In this document: piece by piece, positions 43,739 through 51,971 of the stretch
Layout of the letters: the number at the start of each line of letters is the position of its first letter
Numbering within the stretch: the first letter of the stretch is position 1
Origin: Microvirga aerophila
Lineage (GTDB): Bacteria; Pseudomonadota; Alphaproteobacteria; Rhizobiales; Beijerinckiaceae
Assembly: GCF_003332305.1 (NCBI RefSeq)
Contig: NZ_QOIO01000008.1
Span: 83,451 to 147,450, forward strand
Length of the DNA stretch: 64,000 bases
Direction: 5' to 3'
Program-made: the position numbers and the translations under genes
The notes under the pieces: model-generated
What the model saw: only the letters and a program-made list of their open reading frames with translations
What the model was told of the DNA's origin: nothing
Databases searched by the model: none

Positions 43739-44475
43739 GGCCGGACCGTGGTGATCTCAACCGGCATCGCGAGGACATAGCCTTCAGCCCGAACGGTTTT
43801 GATATAGGCCGGCTCGCGAGCATCGTCGCGCAGGCGCTGCCGCAGCCGGCTGACGAGCAGGTCGATCGAGCGGTCGAACAGTTCGGCTTCGCGTCCCTGG
43901 GTCAGATTGAGAAGCTGATCGCGGGAGAGGACCCGTTGCGGATGGTCCAAGAAGACGCGAAGCAGGCGATACTCGGCCCCGCTCAGCGCGACAGCGGTTC
44001 CGTCCTGGTCGAGGAGATGCCTCATCGTGGTATCGAGCTGCCATGCGCCAAAGGTCAGCAGTTGCCCGACCTCAGTCACCTGAAGATTCGGCGGCAGCAT
44101 GCGGGTGCGGCGGAGGATTGCGTTGATCCTGGCGAGCAGTTCTCGCGCGGCAAAGGGTTTGATCAGATAGTCGTCCGCTCCCATCTCGAGGCCGATGATC
44201 CTATCCGTCTCGTCGCTCCGGGCGGTCAGCATCAGGATCGGTGTGGCCTTGTGCTTGCCCGCCCGGAGCTCACGGCACAGCACAAGCCCGTCATCGCCCG
44301 GCATCATGACATCAAGGACGATCAGGTCGACCCGGTCGGCTTCGAGAAAGGACCGCATTTGCCGTCCATCCGCCGCGACCGTCACCCGCAGTCCATTCTT
44401 CTTCAGGTAGCTGGAGACAAGCTCCCGGATCTCTCGGTCGTCATCCACGATCAGGATGTGGTCTGCATGCTCCAT
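43735..44475 (-). CDS. OmpR-family response regulator
   Basis: 246 residues. Receiver with acidic pair DDD (11-13), phospho-acceptor D55 in LIVLDVMMPGDDG, TAR and K in DDYLIKPF; then a winged-helix DNA-binding domain (VALSGAEYRLLRVFLDHPQRVLSRDQLL, RSIDLLVSRLRQRL, IKTVRAEGYVLAMPV). The ATG at 44475 has GAGGG upstream; an upstream in-frame TTG at 44544 is less likely. TACA-N6-TACA boxes 77 nt upstream suggest autoregulation and identify its candidate binding site, found again at the pattern-B promoters. Confidence 0.96.
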   Translation of the reverse strand: MEHADHILIVDDDREIRELVSSYLKKNGLRVTVAADGRQMRSFLEADRVDLIVLDVMMPGDDGLVLCRELRAGKHKATPILMLTARSDETDRIIGLEMGADDYLIKPFAARELLARINAILRRTRMLPPNLQVTEVGQLLTFGAWQLDTTMRHLLDQDGTAVALSGAEYRLLRVFLDHPQRVLSRDQLLNLTQGREAELFDRSIDLLVSRLRQRLRDDAREPAYIKTVRAEGYVLAMPVEITTVRP

Positions 44476-44551
44476 ACCTATCGCCCTCAGAATCTGCCTG
44501 ATGCACTTTAGCAGTTCGATGGACCGGGAAACCTCAGCCTTCAAAGAGATT

Positions 44552-44565
44552 TGTATTGATCTGTA
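44552..44565 (-). promoter_or_regulatory. TACA-N6-TACA box upstream of the OmpR-type regulator gene
   Basis: Minus strand: TACA (44565-44562), 6 nt, TACA (44555-44552), identical spacing to the pattern-B promoters. The period of 10 bp fits tandem head-to-tail binding of an OmpR-type dimer. The -35/-10 seen in the other copies is not conserved here. The remaining DNA up to 44823 shows no gene. Confidence 0.5.
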
Positions 44566-44823
44566 TCAGACCCTGTGACGGATACATGACCTGACAAAAC
44601 TCCCGTCAGCTCAAAGCAAGTTTGTTGCATTTGCGCCCGCGAAGGCGCCTTCTCCGGTCGAGGTAGGCACCAGGAAGTATGACTCACGGTGATCGCCAGG
44701 GGCTCCTGTGCCGCCGGATCGGCCTTGACCACACCATGGCCGCGGTCGGGTTGCCCGACGCGTTGCTCCCCACTCAGCGTCCTTGAAGACATAGGGGGAG
44801 CCATGAGAACGGGGCCCGCACGG

Positions 44824-45777
44824 TCATCGGAATGAGGCGCGGATCTCCTCAATGACCAGCTCCGGGCTTTGAAGGTGGGCGTAGTGTCCGATATCGGGAA
44901 GAATCTGGATGTCCGCATTGATCTTTTGCGCGAACTCAATCCCCATCTCCTTTTTGATATAGATATCCTTCTCGCCCCAAACCACTTTCACCGGCGTTCT
45001 GAGCTTGCCTATGTTCGCCTCGAAGTAGTCTTCATCCCGCGTAAATTTCGAGTAGTAGTGATAGAATGCGTCGGCCGATGTCATGCCGCCATGGCTCCAT
45101 CCGCGGAAGACGTCATCCTTGAAGTCTGCGGACACCTCAAACTGTGCTTCTTTGGGAAGGCCTCCCCTCACGGCGGTATCGAGAATTTCCGCACCGGTCC
45201 TGCTTTTGTAGGCGGCGAGCGTCGCAGCTGCCGAAGGTTCCGACTTCAGGCTCTGCAACCGGTCGTGCATGTACTGGGGCCTGTTGAACGGCGCGAAGTC
45301 ACCAACAATAATAGTCCTGGCGATCTGCGGGTCTTCGAGAGCCGCAAGAAGTGCCGGGAGGGCTCCGATATCCGTTGCGTAGATCGTCAGCTTCGATGTG
45401 ACGATGTCTGCCTTCTTGATGTAATCCTGCAAAACACGGGCATAGTCCTTGGGTGAATAAGAGAACTTGTCAGCCAGGGGGCGCGATGAAAGACCGTAGC
45501 CTGGCCAATCAATCGCGTGGACTTCGTAGTCCGCGGACAGCGCCAGGGACATGTCCCTCCAGGCACACAGCGTCTCAGGAAAGCCGTGCAGGAGAAGCAC
45601 GGTTCCCTTCGGGCTCGCAGTATGCACCACCATCCTTCTAAGCGTGATGTCAGGATCGACCTCGGTGTACCCGATGTCCAGTTTCTGAGCATGTGCTGGA
45701 GGATTGCTGTTGCAACCCCAAGCCGTCGAGGAACCGAGAAAAAGAGCAAAAAGCGCGGGTAGCGATAACCTGAACAT
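44824..45777 (-). CDS. Exported alpha/beta hydrolase
   Basis: 317 residues, signal peptide MFRLSLPALFALFLGSSTAWG with a cysteine at 22 (possible lipoprotein, lipobox weak). Core: LLLHGFPETLCAWRDMS, IDWPGYGLSS, nucleophile-position D136 in YATDIGALPAL and a late PDIGHYAHLQSPE histidine. The Asp nucleophile points to the epoxide hydrolase / dehalogenase side of the fold. It is the fourth hydrolase of this type in the window. AGGGA 8 nt before 45777. Confidence 0.9.
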   Translation of the reverse strand: MFRLSLPALFALFLGSSTAWGCNSNPPAHAQKLDIGYTEVDPDITLRRMVVHTASPKGTVLLLHGFPETLCAWRDMSLALSADYEVHAIDWPGYGLSSRPLADKFSYSPKDYARVLQDYIKKADIVTSKLTIYATDIGALPALLAALEDPQIARTIIVGDFAPFNRPQYMHDRLQSLKSEPSAAATLAAYKSRTGAEILDTAVRGGLPKEAQFEVSADFKDDVFRGWSHGGMTSADAFYHYYSKFTRDEDYFEANIGKLRTPVKVVWGEKDIYIKKEMGIEFAQKINADIQILPDIGHYAHLQSPELVIEEIRASFR

Positions 45778-45804
45778 GTCAGTATCCCTCATGCCCGTGT
45801 CGGT

Positions 45805-46026
45805 TCATCGAATCAGGCGATCAATCTGCGCCTGTAGCGCCGGACCGATCAGCAGGATCGCGGGAACCACGACCACGTATGCGATACCCCAGGACCGCAA
45901 CCATACCAGGGCGAACGTCCCAGAGAAACCCACATTGAGCGCGATCAGGACGAACGAGATGATCCCTGTCGTCACGACGCCCATCGAGAGGGCGAAGGCG
46001 ATTTTCCGTTTCAACTTCACATTCAT
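45805..46026 (-). CDS. DUF2798-type two-span membrane protein
   Basis: 73 residues: MNVKLKRKIAFALSMGVVTTGIISFVLIALNVGF and GIAYVVVVPAILLIGPALQ form two transmembrane helices ending in QIDRLIR. This matches the small DUF2798 family, function unknown. AGGAG 6-7 nt before the ATG. The hydrolase gene follows 28 nt later, so the two likely form an operon. Confidence 0.85.
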   Translation of the reverse strand: MNVKLKRKIAFALSMGVVTTGIISFVLIALNVGFSGTFALVWLRSWGIAYVVVVPAILLIGPALQAQIDRLIR

Positions 46027-46129
46027 GAGTTTCTCCTACTGAGTGGATAAGCCGGAGTCGGCGAAAATCGTGTCGGACATGGCCCGTCGGCTGGAGGATC
46101 ACAGCTGCCGTTGAACCGTGCGAGAGAGC

Positions 46130-46849
46130 CTAGGTGAACCGCACGTCGCTGATGTCGATCGAGACCAGCAGGACATCCAGGTTCGGCTTATGGTCTGGCC
46201 CACGCAGATACGCACGCCGCTTGCTGGGCAGGCGGATCCCATCAGCTTCGATGTAGTCATCAACGATCTGCGCCGCTGCAAACCCACCGGCGACATCAAC
46301 GGCGTAGTCATGCCTGCGCAGGGACAGATCGTCTGCGAAGTAGAAGTCCTGAATTCGGCTGTGGGTGGCAATCGCGTCCGGGAACTCTACCCGCAACACC
46401 CGCCAGATCCGACTCCCTTCTGCCCAGGGCTCGACCTCTTGGACCCGGACCCCTTCCATCGTGAACAGGAACGGGGTCGTGAGATAGGTCCACATGGCAT
46501 ACCCGTTGAAGTAAGTCCGGTGCAGCGGGTCCCAAGGCGTGTCGAGACCATGGCCGGCAAACGACGCTCTCGGGTGCATGCGTTCGTTCATAACCGAGCC
46601 ATCACTCCCGACGATGGCAATTCGCTCGGGCGTGAACTCCGTATGCCAGTCAGGGTCGCCGAATGGCTTGAGCGAAGCGCGTTCCTCGTGGAGGGACACG
46701 GTCATGCGGCGCGGGTTCGGATCCTGGATCAGGCCCTTGAGGCCCCAGAGACCTCCGCCCGTGACGATTGTCGCTTCCCCTAGTGTGACGGATCGCCAGC
46801 GGTCGAGCCCACCGTGAACCTCAATCACATCTGCAAGCAACTTGTTCAT
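46130..46849 (-). CDS. Conserved hypothetical protein (beta-barrel-like, lipoprotein-localisation-like)
   Basis: 239 residues, no signal peptide. Starts MNKLLADVIEVHGGLDRWRSVTLGEATIVTGGGLWGLKG and runs as alternating beta strands to GIRLPSKRRAYLRGPDHKPNLDVLLVSIDISDVRF. The opening (HGGLDRWR) and pattern of strands resemble LolA/LolB-like outer-membrane-lipoprotein-sorting folds that lack a leader. The exact function is unknown. AGGAG about 7 nt before 46849. Between MFS and DUF2798 genes on the same strand. Confidence 0.75.
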   Translation of the reverse strand: MNKLLADVIEVHGGLDRWRSVTLGEATIVTGGGLWGLKGLIQDPNPRRMTVSLHEERASLKPFGDPDWHTEFTPERIAIVGSDGSVMNERMHPRASFAGHGLDTPWDPLHRTYFNGYAMWTYLTTPFLFTMEGVRVQEVEPWAEGSRIWRVLRVEFPDAIATHSRIQDFYFADDLSLRRHDYAVDVAGGFAAAQIVDDYIEADGIRLPSKRRAYLRGPDHKPNLDVLLVSIDISDVRFT

Positions 46850-46968
46850 TGTGAGCTCCTCTCTTGGAGTGCTGAATCCGGGGTCGGCGACGGCGCTTCT
46901 CACGCTATTCGACAACAGACAAACCCGGGGAGTTGCCCGGTGTCTCGCCGTGGGTTCCTCTACCCGGG

Positions 46969-48165
46969 TTACGATACCGAACCCTGCGAAAGACCCTGTA
47001 TCCTCCCGAGAGCGGGAAGCCGGCATGTGGCAAGCACGATGAGGAGTGCAAGGAGGACCGGGATCGCTCCAACCCAACCCAGATCAGCTGGCGTTCCCAC
47101 ACTGATCACCGCGCCGCCCAGAACCGATCCGAGCGCGACACCCAGATAGAGGGCCGAGGCGTTGAGCGACAGCGAAACGGGAGCGCTAGCAGGGTGAAGC
47201 GCCACAAGACGGCTCACCTGCGCCGGGACCGTCATCCAACCCATGATGCCCCACAGAACAGTCAGCCCAATGAGAGCCAGCCCCGCAACGGTGGGACTGA
47301 GAAGCTTGGCAGCCAGCGAGATGGTCGCCAGGATCGCGCCGAGGCCGAGAACGGCGAAGATCACGGTGGCCCGTGCCCCATACCGGTCTGCGACCTGGCC
47401 GCCGATGAAGTTGCCGAGAGCAGCGCCGAAGCCCGAGGCCAGCAGCAGGCCCGGAATGACCACGGCCGGCAGTCCTGTTCCCTCGACGGCAAGCGGCGCG
47501 AGATACGTGAAGACGCTGAAACCCCCGGTCATGATCAGGAGGGTCGTGGCCAGAATTGGCAGCATGCCGGGTTTTGCGATCGTCATGGCACGTTCCCGCA
47601 GAGGGATGCGGGTCCCGCGCAGATGAGCGGGAATCTTGAAAAGAACAGCCCCAGCCGTGACGACACTCACGGCCGCGATGGCCACGAACGTGCCGCGCCA
47701 ACCCGTCACGGTTGCCAGCAGGGCACCGATCGGGGCCCCGAGGGCCACCGCCAACGAGGTGCCGCCCACGACTACGGCGATGGCACGGGCCCGGCGTTCG
47801 GGCGGGGCGAGCGCAATGGCCGTGGCCTGTGCGGTGGCCGCATACAAACCTGCGGAGAGCGCCATGATTACACGCGCCAAGAGCAGAGCCAGGAACGAGG
47901 AGGTCAGGGCCGCGGCCAGGTTGCTGGCTGCGAACAGAACCATCGTCCCGGCCAGAATGCGACGGCGGTCGACGTCACCGAACAGGGTCGCTAGGATGGG
48001 TGCGCCGAAGGCATAGGACAGCGAAAAGGCGGTAACGAGGGTTCCGCCTTGAGCGACAGATATCCCTGCTTCCGCAGCAATGTCGGGCAGGAGGCCGGCG
48101 ATCACGTAGCCTTCCGTTCCGACGGTGAAGGTACCGAGCGCCAGCCAAATCAGGGGTGAGATCAT
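46969..48165 (-). CDS. MFS efflux transporter (AraJ/sugar-efflux family)
   Basis: 398 residues, twelve predicted spans. The A motif GDVDRRRILAG follows TM2, and the ends read MISPLIWLALGTFTVGTEGYVIAGLLPDIA and PVLLALLIVLATCRLPA. DHA1-type efflux. GGAGAG 7 nt before 48165. Two identical TGTTCAA-N6-TTGAACA operators lie between it and the divergent ArsR-type gene, so it is probably repressed by that protein. A degraded copy of the 3' end of this gene lies at about 22440-22636. Confidence 0.94.
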   Translation of the reverse strand: MISPLIWLALGTFTVGTEGYVIAGLLPDIAAEAGISVAQGGTLVTAFSLSYAFGAPILATLFGDVDRRRILAGTMVLFAASNLAAALTSSFLALLLARVIMALSAGLYAATAQATAIALAPPERRARAIAVVVGGTSLAVALGAPIGALLATVTGWRGTFVAIAAVSVVTAGAVLFKIPAHLRGTRIPLRERAMTIAKPGMLPILATTLLIMTGGFSVFTYLAPLAVEGTGLPAVVIPGLLLASGFGAALGNFIGGQVADRYGARATVIFAVLGLGAILATISLAAKLLSPTVAGLALIGLTVLWGIMGWMTVPAQVSRLVALHPASAPVSLSLNASALYLGVALGSVLGGAVISVGTPADLGWVGAIPVLLALLIVLATCRLPALGRIQGLSQGSVS

Positions 48166-48178
48166 CTGAACTCTCCAT

Positions 48179-48250
48179 TGTTCAATGGTTGTTGAACATA
48201 TGAACGAGAGCTACTGATTTGACAAGACTTTGTTCAATCATTCTTGAACA
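48179..48250. promoter_or_regulatory. Twin ArsR-type operators TGTTCAA-N6-TTGAACA
   Basis: Operator 1: TGTTCAA 48179-48185 and TTGAACA 48192-48198. Operator 2: TGTTCAA 48231-48237 and TTGAACA 48244-48250. The two are identical in arms and spacer length and 52 bp apart, about five helical turns, covering the space between the divergent MFS and ArsR-type genes. This is the usual form of ArsR/SmtB-family sites and allows cooperative repression in both directions. Confidence 0.75.
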
Positions 48251-48285
48251 TTGAAATTTGGGTTCAGTGAGCCTAGATCAGGCTC

Positions 48286-48672
48286 ATGCGCGAACCCTTT
48301 CATCCCTCTGCCGACTCCCTGGACCTCGTGGCTATCCTTGCCGCCCTGAGCGATCCAACTCGCCTGACAATCCTGATTCGCCTAGCGGAAGCAGATGCCG
48401 CGATCCGGTGTGGCGACTTCACGGACTTGGCCACGAAATCCAATCTCAGCTATCACTTCGCCAAGATGCGTGAGGCCGGGCTGGTGAGCCTGCGAAGCGA
48501 GGGAACATCCCGCTTCCTGGCGCTCCGCCGTAATGACATTGAGCGGCAATTCCCCGGCCTCTTGGATCAGCTGATTGCATCCGCCAAGCGCATGGAGGAC
48601 AAGCCGCTGAATTCACAGTCTGCAGCTCCGACTGATGCAGCCGAGAGCAAGCCTCAGCGGAAGCGTGTGTAG
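48286..48672 (+). CDS. ArsR-family winged-helix repressor
   Basis: 128 residues. HTH core LAALSDPTRLTILIRLAEADAAI, recognition region LATKSNLSYHFAKMREAGLVSLRSEGTSRFLALR. It lacks the CVC metal motif of ArsR/SmtB, so a non-metal ligand or redox signal is more likely. Divergent from the MFS gene with two palindromic operators between them. The C-terminal tail is lysine/arginine-rich and variable. Confidence 0.93.
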   Translation: MREPFHPSADSLDLVAILAALSDPTRLTILIRLAEADAAIRCGDFTDLATKSNLSYHFAKMREAGLVSLRSEGTSRFLALRRNDIERQFPGLLDQLIASAKRMEDKPLNSQSAAPTDAAESKPQRKRV

Positions 48673-48674
48673 CC

Positions 48675-50039
48675 TCAGAGGTTGTACAGCCCCCTTGCAA
48701 AGGAGCCGATACCCTTCGCGTCCAGAAGACTCAACGGTGCGCGGAACGTGACTCGAACGACGCCTGGATGGCGGCCGATCTCGATCGCACCAGCCAGCGT
48801 TGCCCGGTTCATCACCTCTGGAACGCTGACTCCCAGCAGATCAGCCGCACGCTTCAGCCCATTCGTGGTCGCCTCATTGAGGTTGCCTCCCGTGCCAATG
48901 AAGCAGACCGGAGCATCAGCCTCGATCTCCTGCACGCCATGCCTGCGAGCCAACGCCCGTGCTCGCTCAAGCTCGGTCTCATCAAGGGGACGGGCGAGAA
49001 ATGGCACGTCGTCGACGACCGGAAACAGGATCGGACCATCAATGTTCAGACCCTTGATGACATGCACGTCCAGCGTAACAGTGCCTGCTACATCGCAGGT
49101 GTGGCCAGCAATTTCGCCATCACCTTGAAGGGCGTGCATATCGCCCATGTATATCCCGCCACCAGGGACTTTGACCGGGCAGATCAGTACAGCACCTTCT
49201 CGGACCGTGTTCACGTCGAGATGACCGTGGGTCTTGTGCTCGGCGAGTTCCTCCGGCGTTAACGCATAAATGTGTGGGGCACCGACCAGCACCGAACCGA
49301 AGTCGCCAGCATTGTGCGAGTCTGGCATCGCCGTCGACGGCGTCGTTCCCAGTTGACTGAGGAAAGGCCGCAGGCGCGTGGTGACACCCACGAGATCCGA
49401 AGGGGCAAATGTCAGGATGGGATTCTGTATCGAAGCATCCGGCAGCGCCATCAGACGGTCCGCATCCCGTGCGAACACCTCCGCTTCGGATTTGCCAACG
49501 GTCAGACCAATCTGCCGCTCGGCATCGAACGCTATGGTATACCCGTAAGTGAATGTGAAGGGCGTCGCATCCACACCACATTTGTTACAGCGGATTGCCG
49601 CCTCGCCGATGCCCTCGACATGCGTCGGTGGCCACTCCGTGCCGCAGTTGGGACAAACCGTTGCGCAGAAGGGGTCCCCATTGGATCGACCCGTCATGAC
49701 CTTCTCATTGCCGGACGCGGTCGCCGCCGAGGTAACGATGATCGAACGGATGCGGATGACAATCGCATCGCCAACCTCCGCGCCGGTCACCGCGACCGGA
49801 CGGGTGACTTCGTGCCCGCCGCGAATTTCCGGCGTGATCATCGGCCCCCAACAGCCGGGAGCGGTGTTCGCGACGATCGTGCCGCCGTCGGCGACGGGGC
49901 CAAGCATTGGTGCCGTCGGATCGAGAACGCCATTGGTCAACTCATTGACGAAGACAGTCCGCGATCCCGACCTGTAACGCTGCTTAACGTTATGATGCAC
50001 CTGTCTTTCCTCCAGTGATTTAGGGGCTTCCAGTGCCAT
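48675..50039 (-). CDS. Acetamidase/formamidase-family protein with a zinc-ribbon insertion
   Basis: 454 residues. FmdA/AmdA landmarks: PTAPMLGPVADGGTIVANTAPGCWGPM, GDAIVIRI, PGGGIYMGDMHALQGDGEIAGHTCDVAG and the C-terminal RHPGVVRVTFRAPLSLLDAKG. An insertion near 130-155 has two CxxC pairs (CPNCGTEW and CNKCG), a probable zinc ribbon. These enzymes release ammonia from short amides. The frame ends 2 nt from the ArsR-type gene (convergent). The ribosome site at 50039 is poor. A pattern-B promoter lies about 100 nt upstream. Confidence 0.88.
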   Translation of the reverse strand: MALEAPKSLEERQVHHNVKQRYRSGSRTVFVNELTNGVLDPTAPMLGPVADGGTIVANTAPGCWGPMITPEIRGGHEVTRPVAVTGAEVGDAIVIRIRSIIVTSAATASGNEKVMTGRSNGDPFCATVCPNCGTEWPPTHVEGIGEAAIRCNKCGVDATPFTFTYGYTIAFDAERQIGLTVGKSEAEVFARDADRLMALPDASIQNPILTFAPSDLVGVTTRLRPFLSQLGTTPSTAMPDSHNAGDFGSVLVGAPHIYALTPEELAEHKTHGHLDVNTVREGAVLICPVKVPGGGIYMGDMHALQGDGEIAGHTCDVAGTVTLDVHVIKGLNIDGPILFPVVDDVPFLARPLDETELERARALARRHGVQEIEADAPVCFIGTGGNLNEATTNGLKRAADLLGVSVPEVMNRATLAGAIEIGRHPGVVRVTFRAPLSLLDAKGIGSFARGLYNL

Positions 50040-50141
50040 TCAGCGAGAAAGGGTTCCCCAGGAGTTAGGACGTCCCTGGGAAGTCCCAGCGTGGTGCCCG
50101 GCCCTTCGCAATTCCGGCTCGTTAGTTAGCCGCTGACCCGC

Positions 50142-50187
50142 GTATATCGAATGTATGCAGGAACCGCGGAAACTGTATCGCTGTCTG
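50142..50187 (-). promoter_or_regulatory. Pattern-B promoter of the acetamidase-like gene
   Basis: Minus strand: first box degenerate (CAGA), second TACA (50177-50174), TTTCCG, spacer with CATACATTCG, ATATAC (50147-50142). The -10 is closest to TATAAT of all copies. The rest of 50040-50406 shows no gene. Confidence 0.5.
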
Positions 50188-50406
50188 GTAACGGCCCGTG
50201 GTGATTTGCGCACGATCGGCACAAAGACCGCAAAACCCGGCAAGTCGATACATTTTCACATGAAGAGATTGGCCGGCTCTTCTCGCAGGTTGCCCTAGCC
50301 CTTGAGCGAGCACATTCCTCTTTGGACCTGGAAGCGCCTCTTCCTGCATGGGCGCTTCCTTCTTCGAGCCGGGCAATGCCGCCACGCGAGCGTACGGATC
50401 AGACGC

Positions 50407-50676
50407 TCAGCCCCGTTCGTCACCAGGCAGTTTGTCGGACTCATCCCAAAAGTCCTCGATCGTTGGCTGTTGCAGGTAATGTCCGCGCGGGAAACAGACC
50501 CAGTACTCGGCCGCTTGGCATCCTCCGAGGTCGATGGTCAGGCTAAGTTTGTCGGGATGAATCTGAACCAAGCGTCCGATGGCACCATCGATGGTTCTGT
50601 CCGTCGCCGATAGGTCCGGCTCATCGTCAACAAAGGCGCGGTAGTTGTTCGTTCTTCCCTCGACTTTGATCATCAT
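50407..50676 (-). CDS. Small hypothetical protein (HicB-like fold possible)
   Basis: 89 residues: MMIKVEGRTNNYRAFVDDEPDLSATDRTIDGAIGRLVQIHPDKLSLTIDLGG..., ending in acidic EDFWDESDKLPGDERG. The first half has the strand-strand-helix pattern of HicB/DUF1902-like antitoxin folds (TIDGAIGRLV as the helix), but no HicA toxin is adjacent. A near-perfect AGGAGG lies 5 nt before the ATG pair at 50676, so expression is likely. Confidence 0.65.
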   Translation of the reverse strand: MMIKVEGRTNNYRAFVDDEPDLSATDRTIDGAIGRLVQIHPDKLSLTIDLGGCQAAEYWVCFPRGHYLQQPTIEDFWDESDKLPGDERG

Positions 50677-50703
50677 AGTCACCTCCTGATCGACGTAATC
50701 CAA

Positions 50704-51017
50704 GCCTTGAGACAGTGCAGCGTAGCTCCTGTCAGATCACCGATCGCCAGAAGTACGAGCCAGCGTGAGATGACGCTGTTCGAGCTTGAACCATTCGGCG
50801 ACTACTGAGGCCGCAAGGATAGCATAATCCTTGAAGGCGATCTCGACCGCCCCCGGTCAGAAGGACCGATACGCCCGCTCGATGCGCATGAGAGTGTGAC
50901 GCTCTGAGCCGTTGCGGTAGTCGACCTGACCCCCGTCTCCTGGGCACGCAGCGATAAAGATCCTCGCTCGAGATTGCAGAGAAGACCTCAAGCCGATGCA
51001 AAGCGTTAAATCGGATG
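50704..51017. pseudogene. Remnant of a small gene family also found near 22.7 kb
   Basis: On the minus strand a frame with RIFIAACPGDGGQVDYRNGS and LMRIERAYRSF is visible, matching the relic ACPSDGKHLAYRDDS / LMSVERAYRLF at 22.68-22.82 kb. Here the frame stops after RAYRSF, whereas the 22.7-kb copy continues as FWRSVIWQGLRV. The DNA further left (GATCACCGATCGCCAGAAG) is also shared. Both appear decayed; the parent family is not recognised. Confidence 0.45.
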
Positions 51018-51860
51018 CTAGGAGTGGGCAGGCTCCAAGGAGCCGTGGCGTGTCGTTTCGCTTCCCACATTGTACCGGCCGGCCGGCTTCGTCCGCGAGA
51101 GCTTGTCGGCCATGGCCCGGCGGGCCACATCGTAGGCATCCCACTCGGACTTGTCTTCCAGTGCGGGGATGGTGACGGTCTCGCCCTGGTCCAGACCAGC
51201 CAGTGCAGCGTCGACCAGGTCCGGCGCCGCCATGACGATTTCCGCTGGGAGGTTGCTCACCGGCAGCCCGGCGACGTCCCAGAACTCCGTCGCGGTGGCG
51301 CCGGGCAGGACTGCCTGGATCCGCACGCCCTTCTCTGCCAATTCGTGCTGGAGGGACTGACTGAAAGCCAGGACGAAGGCCTTGGATCCGCCGTAGGCGC
51401 CGTTCAGCGTTTCCGGCGAGATGGCGACGATCGAGGCGATATTGATGATCGTGCCGCTGCCGCGCTCGACAAAGGCCGGTGCGGCCGCGTAGGTCAGGCG
51501 GGTCAACGCCAGGACATTCAGCCGGATCATCCGGTCCATTGCGTCAACGTCGGAGGCCAGGAGCGGAGCGGCTCCGCCGATGCCGGCATTGTTCACGAGC
51601 ATCGAGATCGCGCTGTTCGTCCGCAGGACCGTCTCGACCCGACGGAGATCGGCTTCATCGTTCAGGTCGGCGGGCACGATCTCGACCGAGCGGTCGGTCT
51701 CGTCCCGCAACCGGGCCGCAAGCTCCTCAAGGCGGCTCTGGTTTCGTGCCACAAGGATCAGATCGTGGCCACGCCGAGCCAAGCGGTCGGCATAAATGGC
51801 GCCGATGCCGGACGAGGCGCCAGTGATCAGGGCGGTACCCTGGGAGGTCTGAGTGCTCAT
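51018..51860 (-). CDS. Short-chain dehydrogenase/reductase
   Basis: 280 residues. GASSGIG at 14-20, NNAGIG at 90-95, catalytic S/Y/K with Y156 and K160 in GAYGGSKAF. All classical motifs are intact, in contrast to the SDRs at 1588 and 37055. NAD(P)-dependent alcohol/ketone oxidoreductase of unknown substrate. AGGAG 7 nt before 51860. Last gene of a run VOC, flavoprotein, SDR on the minus strand. Confidence 0.93.
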   Translation of the reverse strand: MSTQTSQGTALITGASSGIGAIYADRLARRGHDLILVARNQSRLEELAARLRDETDRSVEIVPADLNDEADLRRVETVLRTNSAISMLVNNAGIGGAAPLLASDVDAMDRMIRLNVLALTRLTYAAAPAFVERGSGTIINIASIVAISPETLNGAYGGSKAFVLAFSQSLQHELAEKGVRIQAVLPGATATEFWDVAGLPVSNLPAEIVMAAPDLVDAALAGLDQGETVTIPALEDKSEWDAYDVARRAMADKLSRTKPAGRYNVGSETTRHGSLEPAHS

Positions 51861-51971
51861 GTGTGTCTCCTATGCTTGGGGTTTGGAAGACTATGGGTCC
51901 TCACGGCCGAGACTGCCCTGACCCCGGTGGCCGCAGCCGCTGGAGGCCTCGGCATAATGATTGCATCTCTG

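Noticed and set aside
44541..44939. Minus frame of 132 codons between the regulator and the hydrolase gene
   Set aside because: It overlaps the end of the hydrolase gene, has no ribosome site and no protein-like pattern.
46933..47994. Plus-strand frame of 353 codons rich in Gly/Arg/Gln opposite the MFS gene
   Set aside because: Antisense shadow of the transporter; composition is repetitive and no ribosome site.
50407..50676. HicAB toxin-antitoxin pair
   Set aside because: Only a HicB-like half is suggestive; no HicA-type double-stranded-RNA-binding protein is found on either side.
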